41,332 nt of DNA, taken from an uncultured Spirochaetaceae bacterium (lineage in GTDB: Bacteria; Spirochaetota; Spirochaetia; Sphaerochaetales; Sphaerochaetaceae). The stretch covers positions 1 to 41,332 of the forward strand of contig CALXLH010000005.1 in NCBI GenBank assembly GCA_944389145.1. The letters run 5' to 3'. Below are positions 27,177 through 34,992 of the stretch, piece after piece. The notes beneath the pieces are model-generated. The model saw nothing but the letters and a program-made list of their open reading frames with translations. It ran no database searches and was not told the DNA's origin. The stretch's first letter is position 1. Each line of letters opens with the position of its first letter. Position numbers and translations under genes: made by a program.

Positions 27177-28206
27177 TGAACATCGCATCGCCATAGCTGA
27201 AGAAGCGGTACCTGCTCTCTATGGCATGGCTATATGCAGAGAAGATCAGATCCTTGCCGGCAAGGGCAGAGACAAGCATCAGAAGCGTGGACTCCGGCGT
27301 ATGGAAGTTCGTCAGGAGATCGGATACGAAGCGGAAGCTGTAGCCTGGACGGATGAATATATCCGTATCGCCCTCAAGGCGTGAGATCCTGCCGCGATCA
27401 TCGGCAGCGCTCTCAAGCGTCCTCACGCTTGTCGTGCCGACCGCGAGGATCCTCTTTCCATCAGACTTCGCCGCATTGAGCGCATCCGCGGTCTCTGGAT
27501 CTATCGAGTAATGCTCCGTATGCATATGATGATCCTCGACGTTCTCCGTGCGGACGGGAAGGAAGGTGCCGGCTCCCACATGGAGCGTAACCTCATAGAT
27601 AGGGATGCCCATATCCCTAACCTCCGCCATCAGCGCCTCAGTGAAATGAAGCCCGGCAGTCGGAGCCGCCACCGATCCAGGCCTTGAGGCATAGACCGTC
27701 TGGTACCGCGTCTCATCAGAGAAGCTGTCCTCCCTCTTGATATAAGGCGGAAGCGGCACATGGCCGCAGCTGTCGAAGAACGACTCTCCGATCGGAGAGG
27801 TGAACATCAGCGACCTCGTCGCATCGGGATTCTCACGGACGATCACAGCCTCCGCTACGGCATTGCCGTTCCTGTCTGCAAAGGAGAAGCGCTTTCCCAC
27901 CCTCTGCCGCTTCGTCTTCGTGGCCATGCACTTCCAGGCGCCATCGCTCTCCGGAGAGAGGAAGAGGAACTCGACCGTTCCACCGGTATCAGAGGTACCA
28001 TATACCCTTGCCTTCCTCACCCTGGAGTTATTTACCACGATCACGGAAGGCTTGGTTATGAGCGAGGGAAAGTCCCTCATCATGTGGTCAGAGAAGGCTC
28101 CCCTCTCCCTGTCCAGCAGGAGAAGCCTGTCCTCTCCTCTCTTCTCCGAGGGTTCCTGGGCTATAAGCTCCTCAGGCAGGTCAAAATAGTAATCCCTGGT
28201 CAGCAT
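27166..28206 (-). CDS. queA: S-adenosylmethionine:tRNA ribosyltransferase-isomerase
   Basis: A 346-residue QueA, which transfers the ribosyl moiety of SAM to preQ1-modified tRNA to form epoxyqueuosine, the step after Tgt. The family opening [25 protein letters not shown] is present. So are [14 protein letters not shown] (about 55-68), the [23 protein letters not shown] core (about 168-190), [21 protein letters not shown] (about 211-231) and the C-terminal [18 protein letters not shown] block. GGGAGGATCGG precedes the ATG. It overlaps ruvB by 26 bases and is the last gene of the yebC-ruvCAB-queA operon. Confidence 0.97.
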   Translation of the reverse strand: MLTRDYYFDLPEELIAQEPSEKRGEDRLLLLDRERGAFSDHMMRDFPSLITKPSVIVVNNSRVRKARVYGTSDTGGTVEFLFLSPESDGAWKCMATKTKRQRVGKRFSFADRNGNAVAEAVIVRENPDATRSLMFTSPIGESFFDSCGHVPLPPYIKREDSFSDETRYQTVYASRPGSVAAPTAGLHFTEALMAEVRDMGIPIYEVTLHVGAGTFLPVRTENVEDHHMHTEHYSIDPETADALNAAKSDGKRILAVGTTSVRTLESAADDRGRISRLEGDTDIFIRPGYSFRFVSDLLTNFHTPESTLLMLVSALAGKDLIFSAYSHAIESRYRFFSYGDAMFIRG

Positions 28207-29242
28207 CCGATCCTCCCTTGATATTCAGCAGCTCATAGGCCTTCCTCGTCACGCAGCGTCCGCGCGGGGTCCTCTTCAGATATCCCTGCTGTATGAGATA
28301 AGGCTCATAGAAATCCTCCAGGCTCTCCACAGCCTCTCCCACGGATATCGAGAGGGTATCGGCACCGACCGGGCCTCCGCCGTAGTACTCGATGATCGTG
28401 CGCAGTATGTTCCTGTCCATCGTCTCAAGGCCGTTCTCGTCGATGCCAAGGCGCTTCAGCCCCTCGCTGACGATGCCTTCCGTGATCGTCCCGTCCCCCA
28501 GGATGGAAGCGAAGTCACGAAGCCTCCGGAGAAGCCGGTTCGCGATCCTGGGGGTTCCCCTTGAGCAGCGCGCGAGCATCATCACCGCCCCCTCCGTGAT
28601 ATCGGTCTCAAGGATGCGCGCCGAACGCGATATGATCCTTGAAAGCTCCTCCGGCTGGTAGAAGTCTATATGGATGTTTATTCCGAAGCGGGAGGCCAGC
28701 GGAGAAGAGACCGAGCCGGCCTTGGTGGTCGCTCCGATCAGAGTGAAGTGAGGAAGCGGTATCCTCATCGTGCGCGCCGCCGGTCCCTGCCCTATCACCC
28801 AGTCGATCTCAAAGTCCTCCATCGCGATGTACAGCATCTCCTCAAGCGCGGGCTTGAGCCTGTGGATCTCATCGATGAAGAAGATGGAGCCTTCGGAGAC
28901 GTTGGTAAGTATCCCGGCAAGATCCTTCGGCTTGTCGAGGGCTGGAGCGGAGGTCATGCGGATCTCAGAGTGCATCTCGTTGGCTATGATCGAGGCCAGC
29001 GTCGTCTTACCCAGCCCTGGAGGCCCGACGATGAACGTATGGTCAAGCGCATCTCCCCTCCCGCGGGCCGCCTTTATGAAGACGGAAAGATTCTCCTTTA
29101 TGGAGCCCTGCCCCTGGAAATCCTCAAGATACTGAGGCCTCAGGAGGTTCTCCTGCCTGTCCTCATCCTGATAATGGGCATCGACTGCCCTTGAGAGCAC
29201 GCTCTCCTCAATCTCTATCTCGCTGCCCTTGTCTACGATCAT
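28181..29242 (-). CDS. ruvB: Holliday junction branch migration helicase RuvB
   Basis: A 353-residue AAA+ motor that drives branch migration with RuvA. Walker A is GPPGLGKT (73-80), and Walker B is FFIDEIHRL (D124, E125). Sensor 1 is in [10 protein letters not shown] (about 166-175), and an arginine finger stretch is in SPLASRFGI. The C-terminal winged-helix DNA-binding domain (about 260-345) carries [15 protein letters not shown] and the [14 protein letters not shown] recognition region. The N-terminus is about 20 residues longer than E. coli RuvB. The ATG overlaps the ruvA stop by four bases. Confidence 0.98.
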   Translation of the reverse strand: MIVDKGSEIEIEESVLSRAVDAHYQDEDRQENLLRPQYLEDFQGQGSIKENLSVFIKAARGRGDALDHTFIVGPPGLGKTTLASIIANEMHSEIRMTSAPALDKPKDLAGILTNVSEGSIFFIDEIHRLKPALEEMLYIAMEDFEIDWVIGQGPAARTMRIPLPHFTLIGATTKAGSVSSPLASRFGINIHIDFYQPEELSRIISRSARILETDITEGAVMMLARCSRGTPRIANRLLRRLRDFASILGDGTITEGIVSEGLKRLGIDENGLETMDRNILRTIIEYYGGGPVGADTLSISVGEAVESLEDFYEPYLIQQGYLKRTPRGRCVTRKAYELLNIKGGSDADQGLLF

Positions 29243-29865
29243 CTGGAAAGCCCTTTGAGTACCAGCGGGAATACAAGCGTCTCAGCGCTCCTCTGGTCCC
29301 GGCCCTGCACGAGAAGCGCATTCTCCTCAAGCACGCGGTCAAGCACGCGGATGACAGCCCTGCGCTCAAATCCCATATTGGCGAATGATTCTATGAGATC
29401 CCTGTACTGGGATGGTACGGACGGGGATGCATTATCCTCCTCCTCATCCAGGACAAGGACGTTCCTCAGCTGCAGCACGAGCTTCTGCGCGGTCTTCGGG
29501 CCGATGCCGGAGACCTTTGAGAGCGTCTTCACATCCTGGGCGTCCAGCGCCTTCACCAGATTCTCCACAGTGATGCCCGAAAGTATCTTGAGAGCCTGAC
29601 GCGCACCGATGCCGGGAACGGTCTGCAGCTGCTCGAAGCAGAAGCGCTCCTCCTCGCTGTAGAAGCCGAAGAGCGTCATCGCATCCTCACGGTGCTGGAG
29701 GTATGCAAGCACGCGCACGCTATCCTTCTCCTCTCCGGAAAGCCTCGAAAGGCGCTCAGATGCATTCGAGGAGACATCCAGCCTATACTCCACACCCCCC
29801 GGCGTGAGTATCATGACATGATCAGGGAAAGCAGCTACAAGCCTCCCGGTAATGGCGTTTATCAT
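29239..29865 (-). CDS. ruvA: Holliday junction branch migration protein RuvA
   Basis: A 208-residue RuvA from the chosen start. It binds the four-way junction and loads RuvB. The OB-fold comes first (1-65, [13 protein letters not shown]), then two helix-hairpin-helix motifs: [16 protein letters not shown] and [19 protein letters not shown] (about 80-135). A flexible acidic linker (EEEDN) leads to the RuvB-binding domain III (about 155-205). The frame is open up to 29904, but the ATG at 29865 starts at the family N-terminus and has GGAGGAG upstream, while the longer version adds 13 unrelated residues. The start overlaps the ruvC stop by four bases. Confidence 0.96.
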   Translation of the reverse strand: MINAITGRLVAAFPDHVMILTPGGVEYRLDVSSNASERLSRLSGEEKDSVRVLAYLQHREDAMTLFGFYSEEERFCFEQLQTVPGIGARQALKILSGITVENLVKALDAQDVKTLSKVSGIGPKTAQKLVLQLRNVLVLDEEEDNASPSVPSQYRDLIESFANMGFERRAVIRVLDRVLEENALLVQGRDQRSAETLVFPLVLKGLSR

Positions 29866-30350
29866 CGCAGCGCTCCTCCTATCCCGCGATGGGTACAGTA
29901 GCATATGCAGTCGGCAAGGGCATCGGCAGCATGATCCGGCCGCGGTATCGTCCTGAGCTTGAGTATCACCTTCACCATCTCCTGCACCTGCGCCTTATCG
30001 GCCCGCCCCATGCCCGTTACGGCCATCTTGATCTCAAGGGGCGAATAGAGATGCACGGGGATGCCCAGCTCGGAGAAGCGGAATATCACGGCACCGATCA
30101 CCTTCGCGACAGGGATCGCGGACGTGATGTTCTTCGTGAAGAAGATATCCTCCATCGACACCACGGAGCAGCCGTACCGCTCAGAGAGCGTGCCGAGGTC
30201 AGAGGCTATCGTATATATGCGCTTCTGTATATCCTCACCGGAACCAGTGGAGATCGTACCGAAAGAAACAGGCCGGTAGTGCTGACCATCGAAATCGACA
30301 ACACCCCAGCCCGTATCTGCTAGTCCCGGATCTATTCCGAGTACCCTCAC
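29862..30350 (-). CDS. ruvC: Holliday junction resolvase RuvC
   Basis: A 162-residue endonuclease that nicks Holliday junctions symmetrically. The acidic catalytic set is present: D7 in GIDPGLADTGWG, E67 in SMEDIFF, and D139/D143 in PDHAADALADCI. The RADKAQVQEMV segment (about 116-126) matches the conserved junction-binding helix. It starts with GTG (30348-30350), overlapping the yebC stop. Length is typical. It is part of the yebC-ruvC-ruvA-ruvB order common in bacteria. Confidence 0.97.
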   Translation of the reverse strand: MRVLGIDPGLADTGWGVVDFDGQHYRPVSFGTISTGSGEDIQKRIYTIASDLGTLSERYGCSVVSMEDIFFTKNITSAIPVAKVIGAVIFRFSELGIPVHLYSPLEIKMAVTGMGRADKAQVQEMVKVILKLRTIPRPDHAADALADCICYCTHRGIGGALR

Positions 30351-31087
30351 TCCTCTTCCTGGAAATCCTCTGGGAGATCAAGGTTCGTGGAGACCTGCTG
30401 GACATCGTCAAGCTCCTCAAGCCTGTCCACGATCTTCAGTACCTTGTTCGCCTTCTCGTTATCGAGGGTCACAGTCTGATCGGCGATGCGGGAGACATCA
30501 GCGCTCTCCTGCTCGAATCCCGCAGCCTGCATGGCCTCAAGGACCTTGGCGAAATCACCGGAGCTTGTCGTGACCTCGATCACGCCATCCTCGGTAGAGA
30601 CATCCTCCGCGCCGTTCTCGAGAGCGGCCTCGAAGATCTGATCCTCGGTATACTTCGTCGCATCGTATGTGATCACGCCCTTCGTCTGGAACATGTAGCT
30701 CACGCATCCGGTAGCGCCGAGAGATCCGCCGAGCTTCGTAAGCGTGCTTCTGACATCAGCGGCGGTCCTGTTCTTATTATCGGTCAGGGTATCGATTATG
30801 ATGGCCACTCCGCCTGGGGCATAGCCCTCATAGGTAAGCTCATAGAACGTCGATGCTCCAAGCTCCCCGCTTCCCTTCTTGATGGCGCGGTCGATATTGT
30901 CCTTAGGCATATTCTCGGCCTTTGCCTTGAGGATCGCGGTCCTCAGCCTTGCATTGGAGTCAGGATCCGCGCCGTTCTTCGCCGCTACCGTGATCTCCTT
31001 GATGAGTTTCGTGAATTTCTGCCCGCGCTTGGCGTCAGCGATTCCCTTCTTGTGCTTTATTGTTGCCCATTTGCTGTGGCCAGACAT
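30347..31087 (-). CDS. yebC: YebC/PmpR-family protein
   Basis: A 246-residue YebC/TACO1 family protein. The N-terminal signature SGHSKWATIKHKKGIADAKR is complete, followed by FTKLIKEITVAAKNGADPDSNARLRTAI and the KGSGELGASTFYELTYEGYAPGGVA block. The family was long annotated as transcriptional regulators; more recent work links YebC members to relief of ribosome stalling on proline-rich stretches. It leads the ruvCAB operon. Upstream lie a promoter (31134-31163) and an AGAGG Shine-Dalgarno about eight bases before the ATG. Confidence 0.95.
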   Translation of the reverse strand: MSGHSKWATIKHKKGIADAKRGQKFTKLIKEITVAAKNGADPDSNARLRTAILKAKAENMPKDNIDRAIKKGSGELGASTFYELTYEGYAPGGVAIIIDTLTDNKNRTAADVRSTLTKLGGSLGATGCVSYMFQTKGVITYDATKYTEDQIFEAALENGAEDVSTEDGVIEVTTSSGDFAKVLEAMQAAGFEQESADVSRIADQTVTLDNEKANKVLKIVDRLEELDDVQQVSTNLDLPEDFQEEE

Positions 31088-31133
31088 CAGTTGTACCTCT
31101 TATGAAAAATAAATCTTCCTTGAATACCGAGTT

Positions 31134-31163
31134 AAGCTACCATAATCGCTGTTTTGCTGTCAA
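31134..31163 (-). promoter_or_regulatory. Promoter of the yebC-ruvCAB-queA operon
   Basis: TTGACA (31158-31163, reverse strand), an 18-base spacer and TAGCTT (31134-31139). It is 46 bases ahead of the yebC ATG. The -35 is perfect; the -10 is weaker. Confidence 0.55.
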
Positions 31164-31184
31164 TCAGGGAGGAGGCGATCGAAA

Positions 31185-31208
31185 GGAAGAACCCGGCCGC
31201 GGCCGGGT
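31185..31208 (-). terminator. Terminator of the DUF4912-GH57 operon
   Basis: ACCCGGCC (31191-31198) and GGCCGGGT (31201-31208) form a perfect palindromic stem, followed on the transcribed strand by TTCTTCCTTTC. It begins six bases after the GH57 stop and ends just upstream of the yebC promoter, so it insulates the two operons. The tail is pyrimidine-rich rather than pure T. Confidence 0.7.
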
Positions 31209-31214
31209 GTCCTA

Positions 31215-32810
31215 TCATGAGTAATCCTCGAGCTTGTCCGGGTCGAAGAGATTGTAGTCTATATCGGGGAAGATCACGTTGCGCCGCTCAGCATTGATCA
31301 GCCACTCGGTATTGACGGTGTTGCGCGACATCGAGGAGAAGACGACGTTGAACGATCCCAGATGATTGCGAAGCCTCTTCTCCGCATAGGTGACAGAGGT
31401 ATTGTCATGCATGATGCACGTCCAGTCAGAGGCCATGGCCAGAAGCACCTCGCGCGATGCCTGGTTCAGGAAGCGCCCCTTCAGGGATCCCTGGTCAGGG
31501 AAGCGGTGGGTAAGATCCTGCATGCGGTCTATCGCCTTCATTATGTGCCTGTACGTCCATGCATTGCTGCCATCCAGCCAGATATCAGAGTATCCGCCAG
31601 CGCCCCAGCTCGACTCGTTAGGCTCCATCCTCTCCGTCCTTCCGTCCTCAAGGATCACGGAAGTCGGGGTGGTAAGGGAGAAGTCAGATGAGGCTGATGC
31701 CTTCCTGATCACGCCCTCGAGGAAGGATATGCCCTCATACCACCTGTGGCCGAAGAGCTCGGCATCATAGCAGAGATTGAAGACCGGATCCTCGATTCCG
31801 GAGGCATCGATCATGATGCCCTTCCTCTTTATGTTGTAGAGGAAGTTGTCCACATGGAGGGCCACCTTCTCCTCTGCCTTATGAGGATCATAGAACCTCT
31901 TATCCTCTGTCTTTCCGGTTATGGCATGATACTTATAGCCGGTGAAGCACCTGATCTCAGGCTCATGGATATACGGCCTGATGTAATCCATCGGCATATA
32001 GTATCCGATATCGCGGTAGAAATCGCGGTAGTCGCCATCGCAGGGATAGCCTGATACGTTCGACCATACGAGCGACGTAAGGGACCAGTCACGGACGAAT
32101 CCGATAACGCCCGAGGGAAGCTCCACGGGACGATAGCCGCCGCACTGCGACTTCGTCCTTGCCGTCAGCGCAGCATGGGATGCAAGCTGGCACCAGGATA
32201 CGCCATGTCCAGCAAGCACCTTATCAAGTCCGGGATAATAGCCGCACTCAGGAAGCCAGAAGCCCTTGGCCCCCTGCCCGAAGATGCGCCTGTGCGTCCT
32301 CAGGCCCATCACCACCTGGGCGTTTATCGCCGTGGGATAGTCCTTGTAGACAGGGAGATACGCATGCGTCGCCGCAGTCGTCAGCAGCTCTATATGGTTG
32401 CGGTCGGCAAGATTGCGATAGCCCGTGAGTATATTCCCCTCATATCCCTGGAAGACCTCAAGGTTGCGCCTTGCCTCCTCAAGATAGCGCATGGCCATCT
32501 CAAGGCACTCAGGCTCCTCCCGCCTCGTGCGCTCCGCTTCCTTCTCTCCAAGCTCGATGCGCTCGTTCATATAGCCTACGAACCTCTCCTGCAGGGCAGG
32601 ATCGGTAAGCATCGTGATCAGCGTCGGCGAGAAGCATATCGAGATACGGTAGCCTACGCCTTCCGAATCGAGGCGCTCCAGCATCCTCAGCATCGGGATA
32701 TAAGTCTCGTTGAGCGACTCGAAGAGCCAGTTCTCCTCAAGGAACTTCGGATACTCTATGTGGCGGACATAGGGAAGATGGGCATGGAGTATCAGGTTTA
32801 TCTTATTCAT
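31215..32810 (-). CDS. GH57 1,4-alpha-glucan branching enzyme-like protein (DUF1957)
   Basis: A 531-residue member of the GH57 AmyC/branching-enzyme subgroup. Family members cut alpha-1,4-glucan and rejoin it through an alpha-1,6 bond, building branches in glycogen-like polymers. Motif 1 is HAHLPYVRH (9-17). The nucleophile lies in FWLPECGYYPG (E188) and the acid/base in NLCYDAELFGHRWYEG (D349). The substrate-facing ESSWGAGGYSDIWLDG stretch (about 398-413) and the C-terminal helical SDWTCIMHDNTSVTYAEKR segment are also typical. It overlaps the upstream DUF4912 gene by eight bases and is followed by a strong terminator. Branching activity is inferred from the family; related enzymes act as amylases. 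Confidence 0.88.
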   Translation of the reverse strand: MNKINLILHAHLPYVRHIEYPKFLEENWLFESLNETYIPMLRMLERLDSEGVGYRISICFSPTLITMLTDPALQERFVGYMNERIELGEKEAERTRREEPECLEMAMRYLEEARRNLEVFQGYEGNILTGYRNLADRNHIELLTTAATHAYLPVYKDYPTAINAQVVMGLRTHRRIFGQGAKGFWLPECGYYPGLDKVLAGHGVSWCQLASHAALTARTKSQCGGYRPVELPSGVIGFVRDWSLTSLVWSNVSGYPCDGDYRDFYRDIGYYMPMDYIRPYIHEPEIRCFTGYKYHAITGKTEDKRFYDPHKAEEKVALHVDNFLYNIKRKGIMIDASGIEDPVFNLCYDAELFGHRWYEGISFLEGVIRKASASSDFSLTTPTSVILEDGRTERMEPNESSWGAGGYSDIWLDGSNAWTYRHIMKAIDRMQDLTHRFPDQGSLKGRFLNQASREVLLAMASDWTCIMHDNTSVTYAEKRLRNHLGSFNVVFSSMSRNTVNTEWLINAERRNVIFPDIDYNLFDPDKLEDYS

Positions 32811-33510
32811 CCGTGTCAGCCTCCCTGAAAGCGCTTATTATGTCCCTCACCGTGGCGGAGGGAGCAAGCTCCCCTTCCTTAGAGGAGAGCATCGACAGAT
32901 ATATCCGGTAGAGCGCGTCGCTCTCCCTCATCTCATCCTTATGCGAGAGCCAGTAGGAATAGACGAGCGTGATACGGCCGGAGACCGCGAGGGAACGCCT
33001 CTCGCCATCGATCACCGAGACAAGCGAGACCTGGCAGTATCCGTCTCCATAGGGGATGCCGATATTCCATTCGCTGTCCGTCATGGAGACCGGCACGTCA
33101 TAGGTCTCGGTACGGCCGTCGACATGGATCTCGACGGCAAGCAGCAGCGAGCCGCCCTCGTCCGCGATATGATCGCTCATCAGGGACGCGACAGACCAGA
33201 AGCAGTAGGCCCACGAGGAGTTGCGGAGTATCAAATGGATCTCCGTCTCAGGATAGCTCTCCGGAAGTTCCTCAACGCCAGGCAGTCCCTCGACATAGTC
33301 GCTTATCTCCCTGTAATCCGTTATGCCGGAAAGATATCTCAGGTTCGGATCATTCCTTGCGATCTCAGAATCATCCTCTTCCTCGTACTTCTCCCTCAGG
33401 AGTTCTATGATATCCTCCCGGGACAAGGCCTCGATATTACCAATCCCTTCCTGTTCGGCTATCCCTCTCAGTTCGTCGACAGAAAGCGATTCGATATTGA
33501 CTAGTATCAT
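32803..33510 (-). CDS. DUF4912 domain protein
   Basis: A 235-residue protein. The N-terminal ~45 residues (SLSVDELRGIAEQEGIGNIE, then REDIIELLREKY) form a helix-extended-loop-helix unit like SAP/Rho-N modules, followed by an acidic linker. From about residue 85 the sequence resembles DUF4912: TEIHLILRNSSWAYCFWSV and, later, VDGRTETYDVPVSM and SWNIGIPYGDGYCQVSLV-like strands, an Ig-like fold that may bind carbohydrate or protein. DUF4912 proteins recur next to GH57 glucan enzymes, and here the pair shares one promoter with an eight-base overlap, suggesting a role in glycogen metabolism. AAGGGG precedes the ATG. No enzymatic residues are apparent, and the exact function is unknown. Confidence 0.78.
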   Translation of the reverse strand: MILVNIESLSVDELRGIAEQEGIGNIEALSREDIIELLREKYEEEDDSEIARNDPNLRYLSGITDYREISDYVEGLPGVEELPESYPETEIHLILRNSSWAYCFWSVASLMSDHIADEGGSLLLAVEIHVDGRTETYDVPVSMTDSEWNIGIPYGDGYCQVSLVSVIDGERRSLAVSGRITLVYSYWLSHKDEMRESDALYRIYLSMLSSKEGELAPSATVRDIISAFREADTDE

Positions 33511-33539
33511 CGCATCCCCTTATCTAGCTCGATGTCAAA

Positions 33540-33568
33540 ATACTAGGTAATAGCGGCAAAATAGTCAA
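33540..33568 (-). promoter_or_regulatory. Promoter of the DUF4912-GH57 operon
   Basis: TTGACT (33563-33568, reverse strand), a 17-base spacer and TAGTAT (33540-33545). It lies about 30 bases before the DUF4912 ATG, leaving a short leader with AAGGGG. The spacing is ideal and both boxes are close to consensus. Confidence 0.65.
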
Positions 33569-33892
33569 TAAATCGCGATTGCACGCAAGGAAATGCATCT
33601 TCTTCCAACGCTCATGAGCCATCTGATGGATTCACCAGCAGCAATGGAACCTCCGCAGAGGCACCTTCGGCCGTATATCTATACGGGCAGACATCCTTCC
33701 AGTCATCATCGATTACCTTGTTCATCTCATCCATGGCGATAGTGATGCCTTCTGCCGCCTCGCCTGACCACACTACGGATGTGCCATCGACCTTGATATT
33801 CGGAGCATCATCCTTAGTGCCGAATCCCCTTTCACCTGAATAATAATCCTCTGCTGTAAGGAATTTGATAAGCGTTAGCTGTGATGAACTTC

Positions 33893-33941
33893 AGGAAGGC
33901 GGAGAAACTTCCTACCGGCGTTCAATTGTTTCCGCCTTCCT
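33893..33941. repeat. Imperfect palindrome inside the lipoprotein gene
   Basis: AGGAAGGCGG-AG-AAAC (33893-33908) and GTTTCCGCCTTCCT (33928-33941) are inverted copies, 14 paired bases with a two-base bulge, around a 19-base centre. Together with its edges it introduces stop codons into a frame that is otherwise open on both sides. It could be a small mobile palindrome (REP or MITE-like) or a hairpin left by a deletion. I found no second copy in this window. Confidence 0.6.
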
Positions 33942-34816
33942 CTACCCCTACAGCGAGATATCCTCAAGTTGCACACAATTATAGTCTATTCCTGTAGTAT
34001 TTACAGCCATTGCCCATGCCATTAGCCCTTCCGCGGATGAGACATAATAGGTGTTGCCTGCAATGACATAGTCGTCGATGAAAGCCGCAAGAGAGAGGTC
34101 CTTGCTAATCGATGAATCAGAGTCAAATCCAAGCCCAGTACTCGTATCCTTGAATTTTATGTTCGATAGAGGATCCTCTCCTATGGTGATCTCAGGAAAT
34201 GTTATCTTATTTCCATCCTTCACATATAACGTATCCTTCTCTATAGCTATGCCCTTGAATACCTCATATTTATTTAAGTCATCGATAGAAAACGTCACCG
34301 TCCAGGCCTTCGCCCATTTAGCATAAAGCGTGATTGATGATGTGACGGGGGCATCAAAGTCATATAGCACGGATGTATTCTCATCACTGTACCATCCATC
34401 GAAAGAATAGCCTTCTTTCTCTGGTTCTTCTGGTTTCTCAGCCATGTTGCCGCTGACCACGCTCTGGGAAGCTACCTCCGTTCCTCCATTCGACTGGAAC
34501 GAGACTGTGTATCTCTTCGTATGACTGATGGCATATCGGTTCCACTTAGCATAGAGCGTCATGCTGCCTGTTACAGGAAGGGACATATCATATTCGGTCG
34601 TGAGTGCCTCATCTGTGTACCAGCCTGCGAAGGTGTAGCGGTAGCTGTATGTGCTCTCCTTCTCCGGCTCCGGTATATCCTCAAGCGTGTTCCCATCGGG
34701 GACCGTTATCGTCGTCTCATATCCTTCGGGGAACTGGCCACCGTTAAGGCTGAACGAAACCGTGTGATTATCAGGTCCTGAATTACAGGACAGGAGCATC
34801 ATCAGGAGGAATAGTA

Positions 34817-34824
34817 CCCCCCCC
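34817..34824 (-). repeat. Poly-G (8) tract in a signal-peptide coding region
   Basis: Eight consecutive Cs on the plus strand (Gs in the gene) fall in codons 13-15 of the lipoprotein gene. With seven or ten Gs the signal peptide joins the long downstream frame; with eight it stops early. Such tracts change length by slipped-strand mispairing and switch genes on and off in other bacteria, including treponemes. Confidence 0.65.
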
Positions 34825-34879
34825 TCGTATCATCGTGCCAATCGGAGCGCTTCTCTTCATCTCTCCTCCCTTTCCCTCT

Positions 34880-34907
34880 ATGATACCAGAACAGGAAAGG
34901 AAATCAA
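34880..34907 (-). promoter_or_regulatory. Promoter of the InlB-repeat lipoprotein gene
   Basis: TTGATT (34902-34907, reverse strand), a 16-base spacer and TATCAT (34880-34885) preceded by TGG, making an extended -10. It is 20 bases before the ATG at 34860, with a GGGAGGAG Shine-Dalgarno between. An intact promoter and ribosome-binding site suggest the locus is still expressed. Confidence 0.55.
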
Positions 34908-34974
34908 GAAAGCCATAGCATGCGGTTTCCGCAGGACACTCGTCCAGATATCATTATTCACCCTTGCATCGTAA

Positions 34975-34980
34975 TATGAT
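34975..34980 (+). promoter_or_regulatory. Putative -10 element (TATGAT) of the GH57/DUF3536 gene
   Basis: TATGAT ends 12 bases before the ATG at 34993, so the 5' leader would be about five bases. No Shine-Dalgarno is visible before the ATG and no good -35 is seen 16-18 bases upstream. The call is tentative. Confidence 0.35.
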
Positions 34981-34992
34981 AGACTACTCGGC

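Larger units (their letters stand above)
33612..34860 (-). pseudogene. InlB-repeat lipoprotein gene, frameshifted at a G8 tract and interrupted by a palindrome
   Basis: GGGAGGAG and an ATG at 34858-34860 start a frame that shifts out at eight Gs (34817-34824) and stops after 25 codons. With seven Gs it would give a complete lipoprotein signal peptide: MKRS, a hydrophobic core, then LLS-C with the lipobox cysteine at residue 25. The body (open from 34802) has two Listeria-Bacteroides/InlB B-type repeats (each ending FxGWYxDE...TLYAKW) and a region containing GLMAWAMAV, as in surface proteins of gut bacteria. It stops at 33948. After ~70 bases containing four in-frame stops and a palindrome, the same frame continues from about 33880 to TGA at 33612, with SGERGFGTKDDAPNIKVDG and WKDVCPYRYT. 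An internal segment therefore appears lost or replaced. Confidence 0.75.

Noticed and set aside
29866-29904. 13-codon upstream extension of ruvA
   Set aside because: It falls inside ruvC, lacks family similarity, and the ATG at 29865 has a GGAGGAG site.
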